Shown here: positions 42,080-54,865 of the stretch, one piece after another | Numbering within the stretch: position 1 is the stretch's first letter | Layout of the letters: every line of letters begins with the position of its first letter | Origin: Blasia pusilla | Taxonomy: Eukaryota; Marchantiophyta; Marchantiopsida; Blasiales | DNA: 64,000 nucleotides | NCBI GenBank assembly: GCA_050084515.1 | Contig: CM114273.1 | Coordinates: forward strand, 23,374,001 to 23,438,000 | Direction of reading: 5' to 3' | Translations under genes and position numbers: made by a program | Notes under the pieces: model-generated | Databases searched by the model: none | The model's input: only the letters and a program-made list of their open reading frames with translations | What the model was told of the DNA's origin: nothing

Positions 42080-43320
42080 AGTGTTTGTGACTCGTGTTAC
42101 TACAAGTCACTTGAACTACGAAGTGTTACTCTAAAACCAATCAAGTGACTCATTAATTACTCATATTATTGTGGATTCGCAATTACTTACTAGAGTAAAC
42201 TCATAGAGGAGGGAAGAGTTTTTTTTTTAACTTTCAATTTCATACTTAATATTTAATGAACTACTTCTTTAGAATTTTGAAATATGATAGGTCGTCTTAA
42301 GAAGACTCTTAAGAAGCAATTATATTTTTAGTTCACATGAGGGGTATTAAAGTGGCGCTAGTAGGGATTGAAAAAAGGACTAAAACTAACTAAGGTTGGA
42401 GATAGTTAAAAAATGGGATCATAAGAGGGGAATGTAAGGAAATGAAGTTAACCCTAAGTAGGTTGATACCTAAATCTACGGGTTGCGTTCAAACACACCG
42501 TCGTCCACCAAGGCAGGAAATCTTCAGTGCATCTTCTCTTCTCTCTTTCTTGTTTCTCTGCGTCTCTCTGCTCATTTGCTCTCATCTATTATACTGAAAC
42601 TGCGTGGAGAAGCCGCTACTGATACTATGAGTTTATAGGTGGGCGTCAACTGCAGGGAAGAGAAACTCAGCAAATTTCTCTAGAGTCGTCATGGTTTGAG
42701 TTTGATTTAGAATCAGATTTTGGGATTGTTTGGCTTCCGCGACTATTATCTTCATTTCGGTTGCAACTTGGCGTTCGTAGGTGGTACCACTACAGAACCT
42801 AGATTTTTCATTTTGGTTGTAACTCCGCGTTCATAGGTGATCATTCTACAAGTCTAACATTCCGACATTTCTGACTACACACTGTGGGGGAGGGAAAGTC
42901 TCAATTTTTTTTTAAGATAGACATTTCACCGAGCCGCATTGCTCTATCGTTGCTCTATGGTTTCTCTAAAAATGTGCCTTTGCTGAGAAGGGATTGTGTT
43001 GATGGAGAGGACTTATTATTAGTTATGCAATTTTCCAGTAGCCACTAGACTCTAGAATGCGCAGTGTATGAGACTTGATCACTCCGAATCAAGAAGTCCG
43101 TTTAATTCTATTCAATCGTCTAGAGGCATCTAGAGAAACATTCCGCTAGACCAAGATGCGGTGATTTGACAACACAATACAAGAACTCTTCTCCACTAAA
43201 TTTGCAATTCTCAATTGAGTTATGTTGCCGTTTGTACAAAACTTGAGCGAGGCTCCCTCCGTAATGCGGTGTACTTTCCCCTTTTTGATCCTCTGTTCAC
43301 GTCGATTGCAACCACAATTT
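42080..43320. other. Upstream of the alcohol dehydrogenase pseudogene, no gene recognised
   Basis: The T/C-rich part at 42530-42590 looks like a plant 5' leader. A phrase (TTTCGGTTGCAACTTGGCGT) is repeated in altered form about 57 bases on (42755, 42812). Earlier exons of the dehydrogenase were not recognised here. Confidence 0.35.
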
Positions 43321-43332
43321 CCATTTTTTTAG

Positions 43333-44046
43333 GTGGGAATGCCCAAATCTCTTACAGCAGCCAGAGGAATGGACGCACTCACCCATACAATTGAGGCTTA
43401 TGTATCTACAATATCCAACCCTCTCACAGATGCAGTTGTGCTACATGCCATCCACCTCATTTCAACCTATCTCCGCTCTAATGTCACCGATGGAAAGAAC
43501 ATGAGGGCCCAAGATATGATGGTCTTGGCTCAATTTCTTGCTGGTATGGCATTCAACAGTGCCAGTTTGGAATTTGCGCATGCAATGGCTCATCAACTCG
43601 GTGGATTTTAAAACGTACCTCATGGCGTGTGCAATACTAGGCTTCTACCGGTTGTCTAGGTAATTAGTCAAGGGAACTCCTGTTGCTAGTCCACTCTCCC
43701 CACGTCAGGGGAAAAATCGCCAGCAACCTTTAATAGTCCGTACTGCATATTGCACTCGATCTTGGATGTTGACATGAATCCGATCAAAAATCAAGTTGAA
43801 AGATCCAAATTATAGCTCCTCCTTTCAAGGGACTGTAGACGGGCTTTGGTTGCGTCTCTTTGATTTTGAGCAGTCACTCTCATTGAAATCAGTCATCAGA
43901 TACCATCCAAGGCCTCTTATCAACTAAGTGGTGTCGTGACATACTTACAAGAATTCAATACAAAGAAAGTACCACAACTTTTCATCGATATCGCTGAAGC
44001 TTTTGGATTCAAAGATGTTGGACGTAGACTTGGCTGTGGCGAAGGT
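43333..44046 (+). pseudogene. Iron-dependent alcohol dehydrogenase (type III, bacterial-like), nonsense-mutated fragment
   Basis: After a T-run and AG at about 43332 the frame reads [39 protein letters not shown], then [20 protein letters not shown] and HQLGGF, matching Fe-ADH proteins such as E. coli YiaY and AdhE C-terminal halves. The histidines in HAMAH and H(QLGGF) region and the later PHGVCN belong to the metal site. Where the family has a Tyr codon after GGF this copy has TAA (43609-43611), and NVPHGVCN follows in frame. A second exon (43936-44044, YLQEFNTKKVPQLFIDIAEA) continues the homology. The N-terminal nucleotide-binding half is missing. The enzyme would oxidise or reduce small alcohols and aldehydes with NAD(P). 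Confidence 0.8.
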
Positions 44047-44163
44047 ACTAGAAGTAATCAGGTGCGGAGAGTGTCTTCACTATTAACTGATGTGAATGTC
44101 ATGAAACGATCAGACTTCAAGCGTCTTGACTTGCAGTTGTTGAAAATTCAAAGCACTGTGTAA

Positions 44164-44455
44164 ATTAAGGCGATAGCGTTCTGCACTATGCAAAGAATCC
44201 CCAAATACAGTACAGAAATATACGAAGCTCTTCACACCGTAAATCTTGAAGACTGTCATATTTTAGTTCCCCATGGATGTTGATTAGCACTTAGAGGGTG
44301 AAAAAACTACGTCCTAGGCTTTAAACCCAAGCGTGCAGAAATTTGTTTTGTGATTTAAGACAATAACGTTCTGCACAATATGAGGAATCGCCAAATACAA
44401 GAATATGTGGACATCTTTTCATATTAAATCTGCAAGACTGTTATGTTCCCCTAAG
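44164..44455. repeat. Direct duplication of about 105 bases, 190 apart
   Basis: GATAGCGTTCTGCACTATGC with AATC.CCAAATACA and GACTGTCAT near 44171 recurs as AATAACGTTCTGCACAATATG with the same followers near 44361. It lies downstream of the dehydrogenase pseudogene. Confidence 0.6.
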
Positions 44456-44459
44456 CCCA

Positions 44460-45515
44460 TCACATGAGACAGTCGTGTTCACAAACTATGCGCAGTTTCC
44501 TCACTCGTTAATCAATCCTTATAGAGGCACTAGCGACAAGAGAAGTTTGATCAATGAAGCATTCGGAGTCTTTCATGGATCCATGAGAATCCAGTCTAAA
44601 GCTTGAATTTGGCCGCTCGAACGCCGGACTAAATAGCACTTCACTTGTGGTTACTACGGGAAAAAAGAAGGCCGAAAAGCTGTTAGAACTCCCATATCCT
44701 CGTAGACGGTGAGTTGAATCACAGGTCCAGGCCTAACAACCATATGAACTCAAAACCATCCTTAAACATTGTGATCCTCATAATATCTTTTGTTGAAATT
44801 CATCATCAATCCTCTTTAACTTGTGCAATTTGGCCTCACACGGATTTCCATTGATCCGATTCTTTCGGACTTGTTATACGTAACATGGATTTGCAGTTGG
44901 TGAGAGACTAAAATCCGTTAATTATGCATGGAACTGGATATTTGAAGTTGGACAAAGCATAGGTCCTAAGCTTCAATCGGTTCTTGCACTTACGTGAACT
45001 AATTGATTCAATTAGATCATGAATGTAGGTCGCTACTTGTGAACCAAAAGCGACGCTCATAGAGACGTCCGGGGATGTCTGGATTCCAGAGCCAACTACG
45101 ATGGAGTCTTTGATCTTTGGTGGTGGTTGGATGTATCTGGTAATCAAAGGCATGTTGCAGTTGAAGGCCGGGATTAATCAGCCTTTCAACAGAATGAGGT
45201 TACAAAACGATCATTTTGCGGTGACAATTTTAGATCTTTAGTGAGAAGTTCCTCAAACCTACAGACCATAATGACACTAGAAATCTAGTTAATCTAGAAT
45301 TAGTATCCACATTGCCTCCCTGACCGCATATGTGATTAGAAAACTTACACAAGCTTGCAATGGCAAGCCCCTGTGTGATGGCCAACAACAACTGGCCATA
45401 ACAAAAAACGCGAGCTTGAGTCCGGAACCTTATCGCACACTTACATGACTAAGAGGCTAAGACGCTCAGAATTGAGCTATCTGCCAGTTTTCCACCATGC
45501 AATCTAATAGTTTTA
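44460..45515. other. No gene recognised
   Basis: A minus-strand frame at 44908-45153 (IKDSIVVGSGIQTSPDVSMS) has protein-like composition but no known motif. Confidence 0.3.
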
Positions 45516-45517
45516 AA

Positions 45518-45658
<141 letters not shown>

Positions 45659-45659
45659 C

Positions 45660-46340
45660 ATTACAGAAGGGAAAAGCCGGAGAAACTGAACGTAAGAAAA
45701 TCAACCGTAAGATATTTCCCCAAACTCTACGGGAAAGCTAACACAATCTATAGTGTGATACAAACACTCACTCACAAACACCGCACCGGCATAACGAGTG
45801 ACAAAGTTCAGCAGCTCTTTATTGTGCAGACTTGCGTTGTTCCCACCTCCCCATGATTTTTTCATATTTTCTTCATTATGATGTGTGTGGATTACAAGTC
45901 GACACTCTGCAAACGGGAATGAGTCATTGAGTAGGAGAAATGATCAGTGGCTAGTGAGAATTAAAACTTAACAAAATAAATAAATGAATAAATAAATGAA
46001 CGAGGAAATATCTTTGTCAGTTGACGAGTTTTCAATTATGTTTCTTCAAGTGAGCATGTCTGATTTCCTATTCATGTCATCCAAGATTGATAGAAGGTCT
46101 TACGCTGCCACAACACAAAATGCCTCGGGAAGATTTTCCAACCGCCTTAGTCATCGGTTGCACGTAGTCCAAAAATTTGACACGGGTACGAGAGTAGCGT
46201 GATCGCCTTGAGAGTTTAACGGGCTCTGTACTTGACCTAAGAGATCTCATTCTTTTGTCAAATGCCAAACATAAGAAGAATTTTCCCCTAAGGGGCATAG
46301 TAATCCCGCCATGATTAAATTTCATAGAAGCCGTTCAATT
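45660..46340. other. No gene recognised
   Basis: Short ORFs only. A short TAAA(T/A)GAA repeat (ATAAATGAATAAATAAATGA) lies near 45980. Confidence 0.35.
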
Positions 46341-46359
46341 AGATATATGCAACGGTGTA

Positions 46360-47090
46360 TGGTGGAGGGGATCTTGGAACTCCACAAAGGTCACGTTGCA
46401 AGAGACACATCTGGGTCCTGGGATGAAGAAGAGAGTGTTGGATGAAGTCACATACTCATGTGGAATGACTACTGATCCCAGAGCCTGTGCATCCCTAATG
46501 TCAATTGGTTCTAGTGTGGATGAAAGAAACAAACCAGGGAGAAAGAAGAGAGTTGCATAATCATGTGCAACAACTTCTAGCCACAAAGCCTGTGAGGCCC
46601 TCCCTAATGTCAATTGATTATAGTTTTGGATAAAGAAAAGAACAAGAGAAGAATCCTGCATCATCATGGGCGAGCCACTAGTGATCCCACACCTTGAATC
46701 CCTCATGTGAATTATTTTAGGTGTTGAATATAGGTTACGGAGGTGGGAGAAAGAAGAGTTGAACAATCATTTGTGAAGCACTTCTAATCCTAGAGCTTGT
46801 TGTTTGTTACCATTGTTGGAGACAGGAAACGCATCTAGGATTCAATAGAGTCGCATCATCATGTACGACTCACTACTGATCCTAGAGAATGTCAATCCCT
46901 ACTGTCAATTGTTTCAAGTGTTAGATACCAAAAATGGACTTGGGAGGAAGAATAGAGTCGCACAATCATGTGCATAACCATTGATCCGCACAAACATATG
47001 CTAACCACTACTGATCCCAACGCCCATGAATCCCAAATGTGAATTGCTTCCATAGTTGGATACCATTGAATTTGACCTTCCACAGTTGCC
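46360..47090. repeat. Degenerate tandem array with about 105-bp period
   Basis: The phrase GATCC(C/T)A.AGCCT..... CCCTAATGTCAATTG occurs near 46474, 46579, 46683, 46786, 46878 and 46983/47013. Most intervals are 103-105 bases. Units also share CATAATCATGTG and GAGAAAGAAGAG words. Minus-strand translation gives recurring LE.IDIRD.QALGSVV words, since 105 is a multiple of three, but stops between units argue against a real repeat protein. Confidence 0.75.
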
Positions 47091-47099
47091 ACAACGTCA

Positions 47100-48290
47100 T
47101 CCTATAAGTACATGATGCATTGTGGTGAAGCTTAGAGATCTCGCACGATGTCTCCACTAGATTCCAACACGGCCAAGACTATTACTCGTTGGAAGGAAGA
47201 TGGTGAAAATTGACAGAGAATGTGTGTGCACAATCTATATGGTGTTTTGTTCGGTATAAATAGATTAGAATATTGAGTGGGACATTTCCTCCTATCAATT
47301 GATTTGAAAATTTCCCGTGGTGAATTTTAGAGTATATGTGTGTCCATGCCAATCTCTCATAGAGTGAATTTTCCCTTCTTTGGTGCCCACTTGACGAATC
47401 CCTATCACTATGGTCCACGGCATCGTGAGCTAGTTGAGCGACATCTCTAAATGTCACTAGTTTGTTAGGAAGTAACCCTAGACATGAACCCCTACAATGC
47501 ATATTGTCTCCCGTGTTGTCGGGTAGAAACTACATTGAGTTTAGCACTAAGCTCAGTTCATTTCTCCTTTCGCAAACTATGAAGAAGATTTACGAGTTTG
47601 AAGAAAAGGTAGGCAATGCCTCTCTTCGTGCATCATCTCCAATTTATTATTTTAAGATCCCCATGAGGCCTTACCATGCAAAAAGGTAATCATAACACAT
47701 GCCTGCGGGGTGAAATTCTAGAATACCAATTTTCCATGTGGTCAATGGTGAAATTTTTTTTCCAGGTCACCAAGTTTCCGAGCTTGAATTATGGTTAAAA
47801 AGGTAAGTTCCGGTGTGTTGTCAAAGCTCATGAATATTCATTTATTCTTTATACAACATTGAAGTGGATCCGTTTTCTTTGTGCACCTTGTTAGGGAGGT
47901 TTTACGATTTATGAGCTACTTACTCTTGTATGTCACCATCTACCCCAAGGTGTGAGTGTCACCATTCTTGTAAGAACCTACGATTGTGTAGTAGTGGGAG
48001 ACGGAACACCTTTCCATATTTGCTTTTGCTTGTTCATCACTGCCCACTCTTGGGATAGCTCCTTCAGACATAAGAAATTCATGAGCTTATGATCCATTCA
48101 TGTGCTCATAGAAATAGAACCTCTCTAGAATGTGTTCTTAGAAACATTCACATGAAAGGAACACATGTAGCTAGTATCTCCACAAAATACAAAACTTACC
48201 CTAACTTTTTATCTTCTTGACTTTTGTTTCCTTCTTCTTCCACCTCCTCAATCTTCCCATCTATTTGAGTGTTCTTCTCGCCACTCACCT
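47100..48290. other. No gene recognised
   Basis: Short ORFs (47182-47502 minus, 47462-47689 plus) lack motifs. It ends at the CACTA-like terminus at 48297. Confidence 0.35.
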
Positions 48291-48296
48291 CCTCTT

Positions 48297-48570
48297 CACT
48301 AGAACAAATAATGGTTTTTATGACTGGCTCATATGACTTGTCATAGTCATATATATACGTAAATGATTGACAATGACTAATGACTCTTGGAGTCATAAAA
48401 GCCTATTCATGTACCATGCCATGACTAGAGTCATTTTGGGATGACTCTTATAATCATTGTGTTATACGACTAACACGTCAACAAGCCTTTCCACGTATGA
48501 AAATATCTAGTTATATATTACAATTGCCATGTCAGCTTGCGATTGGTGACACGTGGTCACGAATTTATAT
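48297..48570 (+). mobile_element. CACTA-type terminus with dense AGTCAT subterminal words
   Basis: CACTAGAACAAATAATGGTT begins at 48297, close to the ends of plant CACTA elements (CACTA.AA.AAA..GG.TTT). In the next 200 bases AGTCAT, ATGACT and TCATGAC-like words repeat in both directions, as expected for TNPA-type subterminal binding sites. The minus-strand TNP2 gene at 52137-53516 could belong to the same element, with this as its 3' end. A perfect right end was not found. Confidence 0.6.
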
Positions 48571-48574
48571 TAGT

Positions 48575-49075
48575 GAGTCATATTCATCACCTGATTTATC
48601 TATATGATTGAGTTCTGAAGTATTACTGAGTCATATTTATCACTATGATTTACTTAAATGACTACAAATGACTAAGTCATATCAAGCGTGTGAGTCATAT
48701 TGATCACTTTCAATTTTCAAAATGACTTGACATAACTGGGTCATAGGATTCTATTGAGTCATATTAATCACCTTGATTTGTCTAAATGACTTGAAGTGAT
48801 TAATTCATCAATTTCTATTGAGTCATTTAGATCAATTTGGTTTGTATAAATGAATTAATGTAGATAAGTCGTAAAATATAATTGAGTCATATTGATAAGT
48901 TTGGTATGTTAAAATGATTGCATATACATGATTCATAAAATCTGACCAAATCATATTCAAGAATTTGGTATGTTTAAATGATTGCACATACATTAATCAT
49001 AAAATATGAACGAGTCATATTGATGAATTTGGTCTATTTAAATTACTAGATTTGGTTTTAAATGACTCTCCCCCC
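48575..49075. repeat. Tandem array with an exact 64-bp period
   Basis: GAGTCATATTGATCA-like starts lie at 48628, 48692, 48756, 48820, 48884, 48948 and 49012: six consecutive intervals of exactly 64 bases. An earlier start at 48575 is 53 bases before. Each unit also carries a TAAATGACT/AAATGATT word about 30 bases in, so the AGTCAT motif appears in both orientations. Substitutions are many but indels are almost absent. Confidence 0.9.
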
Positions 49076-49079
49076 TACT

Positions 49080-50215
49080 CAATGAAATCCTAAATGTAAC
49101 AGCTCCAACTATTGCTCCTGTTGTTCGTATTGTTGTTGTGACAGAACGACCACGTCCAATAGTCATGGAGGCGACAAGAAAGCTTAACCTAACACTACAA
49201 TCCCAACTCTATTTTTCAACTCCTCGACTACTACATTGCCCATCTACTAGCCAATTTAGGATATGAGAGAACACCTAAACTTATCAACAATTGAGTTTGC
49301 AGACGACGAACAAACAAAAGCCTCTCACTTTGGTTTTCTAACAAAATGCAAATTTTGACTTGACAAGCAAAAGTGTACCAACGTGATGCCCACAATTGTC
49401 TTGAAATCCTACTCCATGGCGCGTATCATGTACTTCAGGAAGTTGAACTTCGGGTCTGCGTTATGACTTTGTAGGCTGTAATAATGTGTGCTGATCTTAA
49501 ATATCACCTCAATCAATCACAAAGATGGAAAAATGAAGCAAATCTCTACACACACAAGATATATCTCACAACATGACTCAAGGCAGATCTGACAAGAAGT
49601 AGAGCGATATTGATCTTAGTGTTGTATGCACCATACGAATGCCACAAGAAATTGAACACTATTCTCAGGATTGCAAAGAACATATCTTGGAATCGTAGTC
49701 TGGGATTGCGATGAGAGAATCAAAATTCAACGTGGAAGAAACACGTTGATTCTTCCATGTAGTTCATAACCAACGACAAATAAACGCTCTTCACATATAA
49801 GAAATGGCAACTGATTGTGACAAAAATTTTGCAGATAGTTGCAAAAACTCGTTATCAGGAGTACCACAAAGGCACTTCCAAACCAGATTGGAATAAAATC
49901 AAAATATGCTCCTCAAGGCATGGGAAACTAGGACATGTTGCCATCAGCAAGGATATGTCAAAACTCCAATTTACCTGTGTCAAGATTAACTTTATCTCTT
50001 TGACGATACTCTGCTTTTAAAATCCAATCGATGTATATTAATTTCCCATAAACTATCCTCAAGTTAGAGGAATCATTGAAAAATAACCCTAAGTCAATGT
50101 AGGGAACTAGCTTATGAAATCCTCTAAAATCTGATGTATTCCACTTAACGTTTCTAGGAAAGTGTAGAACTCTTACAAGAAGTCGAGAAGATACACTGGA
50201 AAGCATTAGATATTA
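49080..50215. other. No gene recognised
   Basis: Short ORFs at 49817-50020 and 49958-50206 have no motif. This is the 3' flank of the ornithine aminotransferase fragment on the minus strand. Confidence 0.35.
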
Positions 50216-50220
50216 TAAGC

Positions 50221-50792
50221 TTACACCACTTGGTTGCATCGGTCACAAGCTTCGTGTGTGGGTGTTGGGCCCCAAGCATCCACAAGGTCCTTCATGCAGG
50301 TAAGGTCTTGGTTTAGCACATCTAGGAATGCTTGGATCACCTTTTGCAGTTGTTCCTTATTGTCGAAAGAACGTTTGGATCAGTTAGCTTAGACACATGA
50401 GTGGGAGAAATTCAAAGAGATCCACATTGTAAGTGTAGTCACAGATTCAAAGAAACTAGAAAGACTGTATTTGTTCCTCTGTGATTCTAAGCCCTTATTG
50501 AAGTAGATAGTTGCACACGTGGCCTTATTCCAATTTCTAATAGCTCAAAGAAACCATCCATTATAGTGAAGAAGCAGGTGCAAACCACAAAAAAGAGCAT
50601 TGTTTACTTTCCGCAGAGTGCTTTCAATGTTTTCCCTTACTTGATAGTCAAAGGTGGTGAATACCTGATGATGGTGTTGTGGGTGGATTTTTCCTAATAT
50701 TCCTCTGTCTTTTAGACCAAGGCAGAAGTCGTATGCTAAGACTTTAGAAGTTTTTGTAGCATGCATCTCCACCGCATTAAGAAGCCCTCTGC
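50221..50792 (-). pseudogene. Ornithine aminotransferase, last two exons
   Basis: Exon A (50792-50641) follows an AAG acceptor and reads RGLLNAVEMHATKTSKVLAY, DFCLGLKDRGILGK, matching the OAT C-terminal domain. Exon B (50355-50221, 45 codons with stop) reads EQLQKVIQAFLDVLNQDLTC and ends HEACDRCNQVV, the family's Cys-rich tail. The 285-base intron has GTAAGG and AAG borders. OAT is a mitochondrial PLP enzyme converting ornithine to glutamate semialdehyde. In exon A the expected THNTIIRYSPPLTIK is present but in another frame after an extra A. A missing G at the donor brings the splice back into frame. No earlier exons, including the PLP lysine, were found, so it is a 3' fragment. Confidence 0.85.
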
Positions 50793-50799
50793 CTTAGAT

Positions 50800-52130
50800 C
50801 TGATGATAATTATAGGGTGAGTATCAGACTGTTGAGTGCTAAACGTGAATGGGGCCAACATGGAGTGTTCAAGAGCACTGCCGTTGTATTTAGTCAAGAG
50901 ATAATGATGTTGATAGAATACAATGAGTTGGACCTATAACGAACCATAATGAGGCCTACCGTTGAGCATATATTCTTATTATTGGAGGCATCATCATGGA
51001 TTGTGGATGCAATGGAAGAGAGCATCTGTCATGTATGAAAGGGCGATGGGATTAACCCCAACAAGGAAAGTGGAAGAGTAACCCTCAGAGACAGGAAATT
51101 AGGCCACAAAAAAACAGAAGAGGAGCACAACTTTCTTTTAGTTGCGCCAACTCCTGTGCATCAACATTTTTTGTTTCTTGGCTATTGGTTGGATTTTTTT
51201 TTCTTGGCTATTGGTAGTGGATCTCCGTTTCCTTGATGTGCCCCACTTTCAGCAGCTAACTTCAAGTGATCAACAACATTGTGAATCCTCATCATCTTGT
51301 TTTATGGTCTTGTTTGCCCTGCAATTCCCAACAATTCTTAGAAACTAAACATTACAGGTTTCATCAACTTGACATTCAGAATTTACTCGTACAAACCCAT
51401 CTTCTTGTTTGTCGTTGTTTCATTTTAACAAAGAAAGTGAACTGACCAACATCTAAAAATACGAAGATAGTCAATAAAGCTTCCACCAATCCAAAATTCA
51501 TGGGGATGTGTATCTAGCTCTGAATTGGACAACGTTCTATGAGCTCCAATATCCCATCTTATGACGATGACATTTCATAACTTGACCACTGTCAGTTAGA
51601 GAAATTCTTGCAGGTGGAGGTAGGCTCTGCGTGATCTTGATCAGGCCCACCCACAACCTTGATTGGGGAAACATTGGGAAACAAAAACCTACCGACTTCT
51701 GTAATTAAAATGATCTACAACTAAAAAGCTAATGCAAAAAATCATTAGAAAATTTGAGATCTACAAGAGTCAACCAAAACTAGACCATGAGATTATCTAA
51801 GTCCTTGCAAGTGAACCACTAATCTCCTTACAGACAGAAGAGCTGCACACAGATCTACTGAAAAGTCCAACCATTGCTTCATTGTTCTTGGCAATAGTCC
51901 CACAATAGGAGGATAGAAAACATGACTCTTCTCAGCTCATCACCGCTCTACAATCCGAAACGTCCCCAAAAATCACTCCCGAAAAATCATTTTAGAGTGC
52001 CAAAATTTTCTCTCTCCCTCTCTTGTGTTTGACTTAGCTACGATCCCCGGTTAAGAGTTTGGAAAAACTCCATACCTTCCTTGAAAAAACAAATCTCAGA
52101 TGTGGGAACCCCAACCCTAAAAGCTTGAAT
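50800..52130. other. No gene recognised upstream of the OAT exons
   Basis: I looked for earlier OAT exons on the minus strand (PLP-binding lysine region, LGKALGGG, substrate motifs) and saw none. ORF 51142-51348 is hydrophobic and probably a chance frame. Confidence 0.4.
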
Positions 52131-52136
52131 TCTGGA

Positions 52137-53516
52137 TGTTACTATCACGCATCTCTCTCTCTCTCTCTCTCAACACGCGGTCAGGATAGTCACTAATAGT
52201 CCATATGATCATGGCACTAAGAAGGAACTTATCTTGGCCTTCAGGAAGAGAACTATTATATGCAACAACTCCTTTCCAAAGAAGTTGTAACTCGTTTACA
52301 AGTGGACCTAAATACACATCTAAGTTACAAGAATACACTGACTCCTTACGAGGAATGATCAAAGTCAATTGGAGAAAGATTTTGTTTGTACACAACCATG
52401 GTGGAAGATTGTAGTTCACCAAAACAATAGGCCAAGTTGACCAAACTGAACTCTTGTCCCTAAAAGGATTTACTCCATCTAAAGCGAGCCCTAATCGAAA
52501 ATTACGAGGCTCGTTCATGAACTTTGGCCAACACTCATCTATATCTTTCCACTGTCGATAATCTCCAGCATGACGCACCTTACCATTGCTTCTTTTGTTT
52601 TTTGATGTCCATTTCATTAGTTTAGCTATGGTCTTACATCTATACATAAGTTTTAGCCACGGGATAATTGGAAAGTGTCTGAGAATCTTTATAAAAATCT
52701 TTGTTTTCCCTTGCACTTTATATCGAGGGGAGTTGCACTTTGAGCAATTCAACAAGTCCTTATGCTATCCATTGAAGAGCATAAAACCACTGGGACCACA
52801 ATGAATTTGAATGTAATTCAAACCCAACTTATTGATCAATGTTTTGGCATCATAGTGATTTCTTGGAACCACATTCTCATTGGGCATGACTTGCAGTGCC
52901 AAAAATTTTAGGATCTCATCCACAGCAATATTTGAGACATTGTGAGTACAACATATGTTTAAGAACAACATGGTGAATGCAAGTTTTCTAGGTTTGGAAC
53001 TCGTAAATAAGGGTTGACAAGCGTCCCTTAACACCTTAGACTCTGTAGCCCATTCCTCCTCACCACCTCCCCTTTTAGATTCGTCTATCCCCATCTCAAA
53101 TGGCACTTGATCCTCATTCTCGATTCTAGCATCTAGTTGTATCACTGTTGGTAGATCTTGGATCTGTCCCATGTCAAAGGTATGGAAAGCCTCGTTGATC
53201 ATCGGATGGATATCTAACGTTTTGTCAATTTCCAACGGTGGATCACTGCATGACTGATTTAAATAAATTATAACATCACTATGATCTAGAATAACTTGAT
53301 TATCACCATGGTGGCCTTCATTTGATTTCCACTCCTCATGTGATGAATCATAATCATCAGGATTTACCCATATTTGTTTGGGAGGATATCTCTTATTTTG
53401 AATGAGGTGCTTTTCTACAATGTGTACTCATCTCAATTTTATCCCTTTGCATTCACTACACGGGCTGCTTAGTTTCTTCAACCCAAGAACTCTTGATGCT
53501 TCCTTCTCTCTACGCC
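52137..53516 (-). pseudogene. CACTA (En/Spm) TNP2-type transposase, two in-frame stops and truncated
   Basis: One reading frame runs from about 53516 down to 52137 with TGA at 53428-53430 and TAG at 52765-52767. It starts in the transposase-associated domain (SSPCSECKGIKLR, then VHIVEKHLIQNKRYPP), continues with KFLALQVMPNENVVPRNHYD, and after the TAG enters the TNP2 core: LRHFPIIPWLKLMYRCKTI, WPKFMNEPRNFRLGLALDGV, NPFRDKSSVWSTWPIVLVNY, NLPPWLCTNKIFLQLTLIIP. It ends at a CT microsatellite just after TISDYPD, so the C-terminal part is gone. TNP2 normally binds and cuts CACTA ends. Confidence 0.92.
52152..52171. repeat. Short CT microsatellite at the break of TNP2
   Basis: A run of about ten CT units replaces the expected continuation of the transposase after ISDYPD. 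Confidence 0.9.
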
Positions 53517-53577
53517 AGATCTTTCGTCATGGGCAATGATCCTCCCAACATCACTTAGACCTGGCCTAGCTCTTTTT

Positions 53578-54860
<1,283 letters not shown>

Positions 54861-54865
54861 AAAGA

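Noticed and set aside
46335-46766. Minus-strand ORF suggesting a 35-residue repeat protein (PPR-like length)
   Set aside because: The period fits 35 codons, but the residues do not match the PPR consensus and stops fall between units; better explained as a DNA tandem array.
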